A stretch of DNA of 64,000 bases from Parelaphostrongylus tenuis (Eukaryota; Nematoda; Chromadorea; Rhabditida; Metastrongylidae). Shown in pieces: positions 59,631 to 64,000 of this stretch (position 1 is the stretch's first letter; each line of letters begins with the position of its first letter). Position numbers and translations under genes: made by a program. Under the pieces are notes generated by a model, which saw only the letters and a list, made by a program, of their open reading frames with translations, was not told where the DNA came from and searched no databases. The DNA is taken from the NCBI GenBank assembly GCA_019055375.1, contig JAHQIW010003861.1, positions 308,053 to 372,052 of the forward strand. Reading direction: 5' to 3'.

Positions 59631-61272
59631 AAAACACTGATGTCGAATTAGCACATACTTAAGATCCCTTTGTAATAGCCTACCGCGTGTACGCAGTGAA
59701 TACGCAGAGAGAGGTAAGCAGCTTTGAAGCCACCAGACTCAATGTGTAGTCCATAAACCCTATGAGTTTAAGCTACTACCATACTCCTGGAGCTTTTCGC
59801 ACTCGAAAGGAGTCTGCTTTTCTCTCTGACTTAGCCGCTATTCTTGAGCAGCAGATATCAACTAAAGCTACATTCAATACTCAAGAATTATTTCTAGGCA
59901 TGATCTTCTTCCTTCAGTGCTAGGGTCTGCGTTAGAAATTCCTTGGATCATCACCACTCAGTGGCCAGTAATTTCGCTGCTCCAGGTATAGAAGAACTTT
60001 ACCGCACTAAATCTCTCACTCAGTTGTGTTCCGGGAGAAGAGGTCAAGTTTGTTTTCACCTCCTGAAGATGTGCAGCCTACAGCACACCGCAGAATTTAT
60101 AAACGTCCCATGATGCGGAAAAAAGCTGGTTACATCTTGGAAGGCCCACACGCTCTGGGATCAAAGAAGAATGATGCAATGAGTATGTGTAGGTTTTAGC
60201 AAAAAATATCAAGTTAAATCTAGTAAAATTTTCCAACAAGACAAAAGTATTAATGACCTAAGCAGTCCGTTTTCATGTGGATTTGTGGGGTCTCTAGCCC
60301 GAATTACACGTGACATCAGTTTTTCTCACAAGTTTACCTCTAAAGCGCCCCGGAAAGGCCTGTCTTAGCGTCACCGTATGCCTTGAAATGGAGAGGGTCG
60401 GCTAGCAGCTTGGATTTTTCGGAATGCGACTATTCTCTGTATCACTCATTTCTTATCGGGACCACTTGCATGAATTGGTCCAGAATTGTTTTGTGATTTA
60501 GATGGTTTTGACTAGGAATGGTTGCCATGTTGTAAGTGTCCTAATTTTTCCACATCGCAACACTTTTATTAATTTAGCTGTTTTCTATTCATAAATTTAT
60601 CAATAACATGTTCATCAACATAATCAATGATTTGCAACCATTTGCTGGGCAAAGATCAGATGCCGTCCTCCCAGAATGAATGAGGCTGACGATCAAAAAT
60701 ATAGGTGGCATGGTATATGGGGTTTGGTTGAGATGGCGGGTCTCCCTTTTAGTATAATGACCTAGTACCCTGCTAATATTTTGGTGTCCTACCCTGGAAG
60801 GTCACTGGGTTTGAACATGCCACAGTCGATAACCCGGTTTGGAAAAGAAAAAAAATTAAATATAATAATTGTGCCAAAGCAGTTATGAAACAACCCATGT
60901 AAGGATGCGTGAAAAGTTCTGATGAATTCATTGTTACATCTTATATAATGTATATGGTATAGATATGTTATATATAAACATATATATATATATATATATA
61001 TATGTTGAAAAATATCCATCACTCTAACACATAGGATATTTTTCATTAATGACGATGATTTTATTAATCTTCATGCTCAGTTTTCTTTCGAATCTGTTTT
61101 AACAACTCGAAAGACCGACTTTCTTGAAACCTCGGCATGTTAATAATATAAAACTTTGAAAATGAGAAGAAAAGCTTAGAAAACTAATCTTTATTTGAAG
61201 CTTCACGAGGTTGGTATCTTTTCCCAATCGATTGCTCTTCTTTCCGGTCGATGGGTTTTCTCGATTGCTTGT

Positions 61273-61308
61273 GGCTGACGTTTCGGCAAATACGCCTTCT
61301 TCAGAGCC
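61273..61308 (-). ncRNA. Hammerhead ribozyme motif downstream of the Penelope-like ORF
   Basis: On the minus strand: GGCT (61305-61308), CTGAAGA, A, GGC, loop GTATTT, GCC, GAAAC, GTC, AGCC (61273-61276). GGCT/AGCC form stem I, GGC/GCC stem II, CUGANGA and GAAA are the invariant core, and GUC is the cleavage triplet. Stem III is just AC/GU with no loop, the palindrome ACGU that favours dimeric cleavage, as known for hammerheads of Penelope-like elements. One A sits beside stem II opposite no partner. Type I arrangement. Activity untested. Confidence 0.7.
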
Positions 61309-61539
61309 TGAACGTATTATTAGTTGCAGCTTTATTTATATGACTATACAATAAGGAGAGAGAAAAAAAAATTATTTGAAAATCTAAGGTATTGTAGGCG
61401 AAAATCGATTCAGGGAAAACCACTCACCTAACCATCTAATCCAGGGACTACCTATGTTGTTAGCGCCAGGGTGACGTATGAACCCGCCCCCATGTCAATA
61501 GATCAAACTATGCATAGGTGTCAGCTGGGACCCATGCTA

Positions 61540-61860
61540 GAAAATTAATCTGAGATAAGGTGCCATATGGTTGGTTATGTTAAGGCACTCTCCCTTTTTG
61601 ATCATTTGCGGGTTTTTGGAATTTATCCAAAAGCTTCAAGGGTCTTTCGCACCGATGTCTTTGGTTCGTGCCCTAGAATTTTGACTACTACCTCGAAGTC
61701 ATCATCGTTGTGTCTTTGAATCCTATGTGTACCTAGAGGTTTACCTGGGTCTTTATTTGCTTTTCCATCTAGGTGCTCTTTAATGCGGATGTGAAGTGGT
61801 CTGCCTGTTTTCGCCAATATATTCATCACCACATGTCTTACAAGAGATTAGGTATATTGT
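61540..61860 (-). pseudogene. GIY-YIG endonuclease domain of the Penelope-like element
   Basis: TIYLISCKTCGDEYIGE (the GIY and YIG positions), then after an extra base GRPLHIRIKEHLDGK, FEVVVKILGHEP, KTLEAF, and after another slip WINSKNPQMIKKGECLNITN. The cysteine pair CKTC between the two signature motifs is typical of the Penelope branch. Two frameshifts and a premature stop make it non-functional. Confidence 0.8.
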
Positions 61861-62174
61861 ACCTACGCTCATGCAATCGCCGTCTCTACCGTTGGGACAA
61901 ATAACGCAATCCTTTGTATAACATAGACGGTCATACAAGCGGTTTCGAACTAATTGACGACGCAGTGTTTTGGGCGGAATTTCTACAATTCCTACAGAAT
62001 CTTCTAGACCACTGTTTTTCAGACACTTTCTAATAGCGGTACTGACTTCGTCTGTTATGAAAAGGTAGTATAAGAGGTACCTTATTGTTTACGTGTGGCG
62101 CCCTGTCGTTCCCATTGCGAGGCTTTTCGCTCCTTTTGGGCCTAACGTTAGTCTTTGTTTTTCCTTTGTACCCA

Positions 62175-63443
62175 TTAGAAATGGCTATTTTTTCGCGCTA
62201 AGTCTAGTGATTCCCTTCTTTCATCGTCTCCCGTACAAACACTTACAGCTGTTCGATACATATTTCGGATAAGTGCCTTTTTAGTATGTGAGGGATGGGA
62301 AGAAAGGTAATGTACTAAGATGTTTTTATTACTAGGCTTGCGGTACCATTTTGTGCTATAGCCACTTTCATTAAGTTGAACTTGAACGTTCAAGAAGGGA
62401 AGCCAGCTCTCTGAATTTGTTGTTCTCGCGTCAACTTAATAAACTCTGACTGTCCGTTCAGGATTTCGAAATACTTATCCATCTCCTCTTGTGTAGAGCA
62501 GATGATGAAACATCGTCTATATAGCGACAGTAGAGTATTGGACGCCGATGGAGAACTGGAGCTTCCACTTTTGACATGAAAGCGATGGCTAAGCTGGTGC
62601 TAGTCTTTGCCCCATTGCCAACCCTCTAATTTGTGCGAAATATTTTCCCGACCACCTACATATCGAACAGCTTAGACATGACCTTAAGGCGTGTGATAAG
62701 CTGTTGGACCGACAAGCCAAACATATCTACGTTTTCTATGTTCTCTATCAGTATTCATGAGTGGCTTGTATTGCGACGTCATTTGAGACGTTTGTATAGA
62801 GCGCTGTAACATCAAACGACTCCATTACGTACGTATGATTTGGACGCGCATTTTTAAGGTGCTCTAGGAATATATTGGTGTTGGGGAGATGGGTTGGTAT
62901 GAACTTCAGTAATTGCGACAAAATGAGGCCAAGAAACCATGTAATCCTATCCGTCGGCCCGCCTACACAGCTAATGATTGGTCTAACTTTGAATGTAGAT
63001 GGATCGGTAGACCCGAAATCATTAGCAGAAATTTTTATGTGTTTTAATGAGTGTGTATAGGACGGGGCAAGTTGGCGATTCAATTTTTAGTTGACGGATA
63101 AGAGATTGTTGTAAACCCGCAGCTTTTGCCGTCCGGACCCATTCTTCATTCAATTTTCGGCATTGTGATTTATATTCCTTTTCAGAGGGTAAGGTCGATA
63201 GAGAGAGAAGCATCTTGGAGATGTTTTCTCCGTTATATCAACATTCAACTGACGAGGAATAACTACAAATTCCCCACCCTTATCGCTAATAGATAACCGG
63301 ACTCTTTTTGAGTTTATCAGCTCTCGGACTTCTTTATACCATGCTTTTGTTTTTTGGTTAGGTTGGAGCTTGAATTTGCTGTGTCGGTAGCGATTAAGTA
63401 TGTGGAAGAGTTCGTCTGAAAATGTACGGAATGATTGAGTCAA
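62175..63443 (-). pseudogene. Penelope-like reverse transcriptase domain (frameshifted)
   Basis: Pieces 63150-63443, 63022-63213, 62748-63083 and 62175-62393 read as one RT in changing phases. Motif A is FDVTALYTN and motif C YIDD, so the catalytic aspartates are kept. The LTRE region after motif C slips phase near 62410. Penelope RTs resemble telomerase; the live enzyme would copy RNA at a target nick. This copy cannot make a full protein. Confidence 0.85.
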
Positions 63444-64000
63444 TTTCGCTTTCAGGTTGTTGTTGTTTAAAGAACGTTCGTGGGAAAGGAGGTGGTGGTA
63501 ATGTTGCCTCTCGACGGCTGTGCTAGACCTAACCTTTCTTGTTTCGCTTTATAACGGAGTTGATTCTAGGACCTCGTGCAAATTACAAGCGATAGCGCGC
63601 AACGATGTTTTGGAAAGGGATGGAGCAGGTGCAAAACTTGGCCTAATTCCAATAGTGATTGCGCACTTATCCGTGAGGGTTTATGGCCTCCTAATGTGGT
63701 AACTCTGGAGGGTTTTTTGGCGGCGTTTTTTTACCTCAGATTTCCTTCGAACTTGCCCAGGATCGCAGTTTCTTTCACTTTTTGGCCCTGAACTTGAACT
63801 AGGATTTTTGCTCCCGCATTAGATTTTCAAATTTTCTCCGCAATCTATGTTTTATGTCATATGTCATATCGTCACAAATAGACATAGATTCATCTACTAT
63901 TCTTTTCCAAAGATTCCTATCCAAATACTGGCACACAATGATGTTTTTATAGACGCATTTTCCAGAAGTGAAACACAGTTTGTTTTTTGGTATTTTGTAG

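Larger units (their letters stand above)
49561..61005 (+). repeat. Segmental duplication, copy B (direct)
   Basis: Same order and orientation as 18341-30372, about 0.6 kb shorter through deletions in the mariner, around 52810 and elsewhere. The right end stops at a TA microsatellite (60975-61003), less than 300 bases from the hammerhead motif of the Penelope-like element. Shared elements: mariner remnant, small ORF, dispersed repeat, Ly6-like gene, tRNA-like pairs, SINE. Confidence 0.95.
61195..64000 (-). mobile_element. Penelope-like retroelement with GIY-YIG endonuclease (decayed, 5' end outside window)
   Basis: The minus strand carries, in order, an N-terminal region (SLLELG, then PSFAPAPSLSK after a one-base slip near 63640), SISDKGGEFVVIPRQLNVDI near 63260, KVRPIISCVGGPTDRIT (about 62990-62940), FDVTALYTNV, IRGLAMGQRLAPA, YCRYIDDVSSS (RT motif C near 62510), SGYSTKWYRKPSNKN, and the GIY-YIG domain (TIYLISCKTCGDEYIGE near 61840, GRPLHIRIKEHL) to about 61540. 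This is the Penelope domain order: reverse transcriptase then GIY-YIG. At least five single-base slips split the frame, so it is inactive. The non-coding part to 61195 contains a hammerhead motif. Confidence 0.9.

Noticed and set aside
1..64000. CRISPR array or prokaryotic operon
   Set aside because: No short evenly spaced direct repeats with unique spacers, and the coding content is intron-split and eukaryotic.

Overview
This window looks like gene-poor, repeat-rich, AT-rich nuclear DNA from a strongylid (clade V, probably hookworm-like) nematode. The signs are an RTE-type retrotransposon with a typical hookworm endonuclease start, a Penelope-like element with a GIY-YIG endonuclease, mariner, Tc1 and piggyBac remnants, several tRNA-derived SINE families, and host genes made of short exons separated by introns with nematode-type TTTCAG acceptors. 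There is no bacterial-style operon content, and no complete rRNA gene or canonical tRNA gene was seen. Organism assignment is inference from these families only.

Three host loci could be reconstructed by joining exons by eye; none appears as a long open frame. (1) A PP1-like serine/threonine phosphatase lies on the minus strand at 39143-43414. It has nine exons, all metal-binding motifs are present, one extra base sits in exon 3, and the first exon was not found. (2) and (3) are two copies of a small secreted Ly6/ODR-2-like cysteine-rich protein with a hydrophobic (GPI-type) tail, minus strand, five exons each, at 21443-27193 and 52452-57855. They lie at matching places inside a direct segmental duplication of about 12 kb (copy A 18341-30372, copy B 49561-61005). 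Exon 3 is almost perfectly conserved between the copies while most surrounding DNA has diverged by very roughly a tenth. Copy A carries a one-base deletion in exon 4. Copy B has an intact frame but has lost one cysteine.

Layout: 1-2540 decayed RTE element (minus); 2541-13900 mostly featureless; 13911-14127 a MITE-like foldback; 15137-15630 a Penelope-type terminal-repeat remnant with hammerhead-like motifs in inverted orientation; 18341-30372 duplication copy A, holding a TA-flanked 726-bp mariner, the Ly6-like gene, inverted pairs of tRNA-like modules inside two of its introns, and a SINE; 30380-38310 transposon debris (Tc1, mariner, piggyBac, SINEs); 39143-43414 phosphatase gene with a SINE in an intron; 43870-46830 dispersed repeats and more tRNA-like foldbacks; 47264-48404 tandem array of a 268-270 bp unit carrying an 18-bp-arm hairpin, followed by inverted partial copies; 49561-61005 duplication copy B; 61195-64000 Penelope-like element (minus) with a hammerhead ribozyme motif downstream of its ORF.

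The main points of interest are the paired Ly6-like genes with independent lesions, outward-facing tRNA-like foldback pairs bracketing their most conserved exon, the hammerhead motifs tied to Penelope sequence, and the near-identical hairpin satellite.
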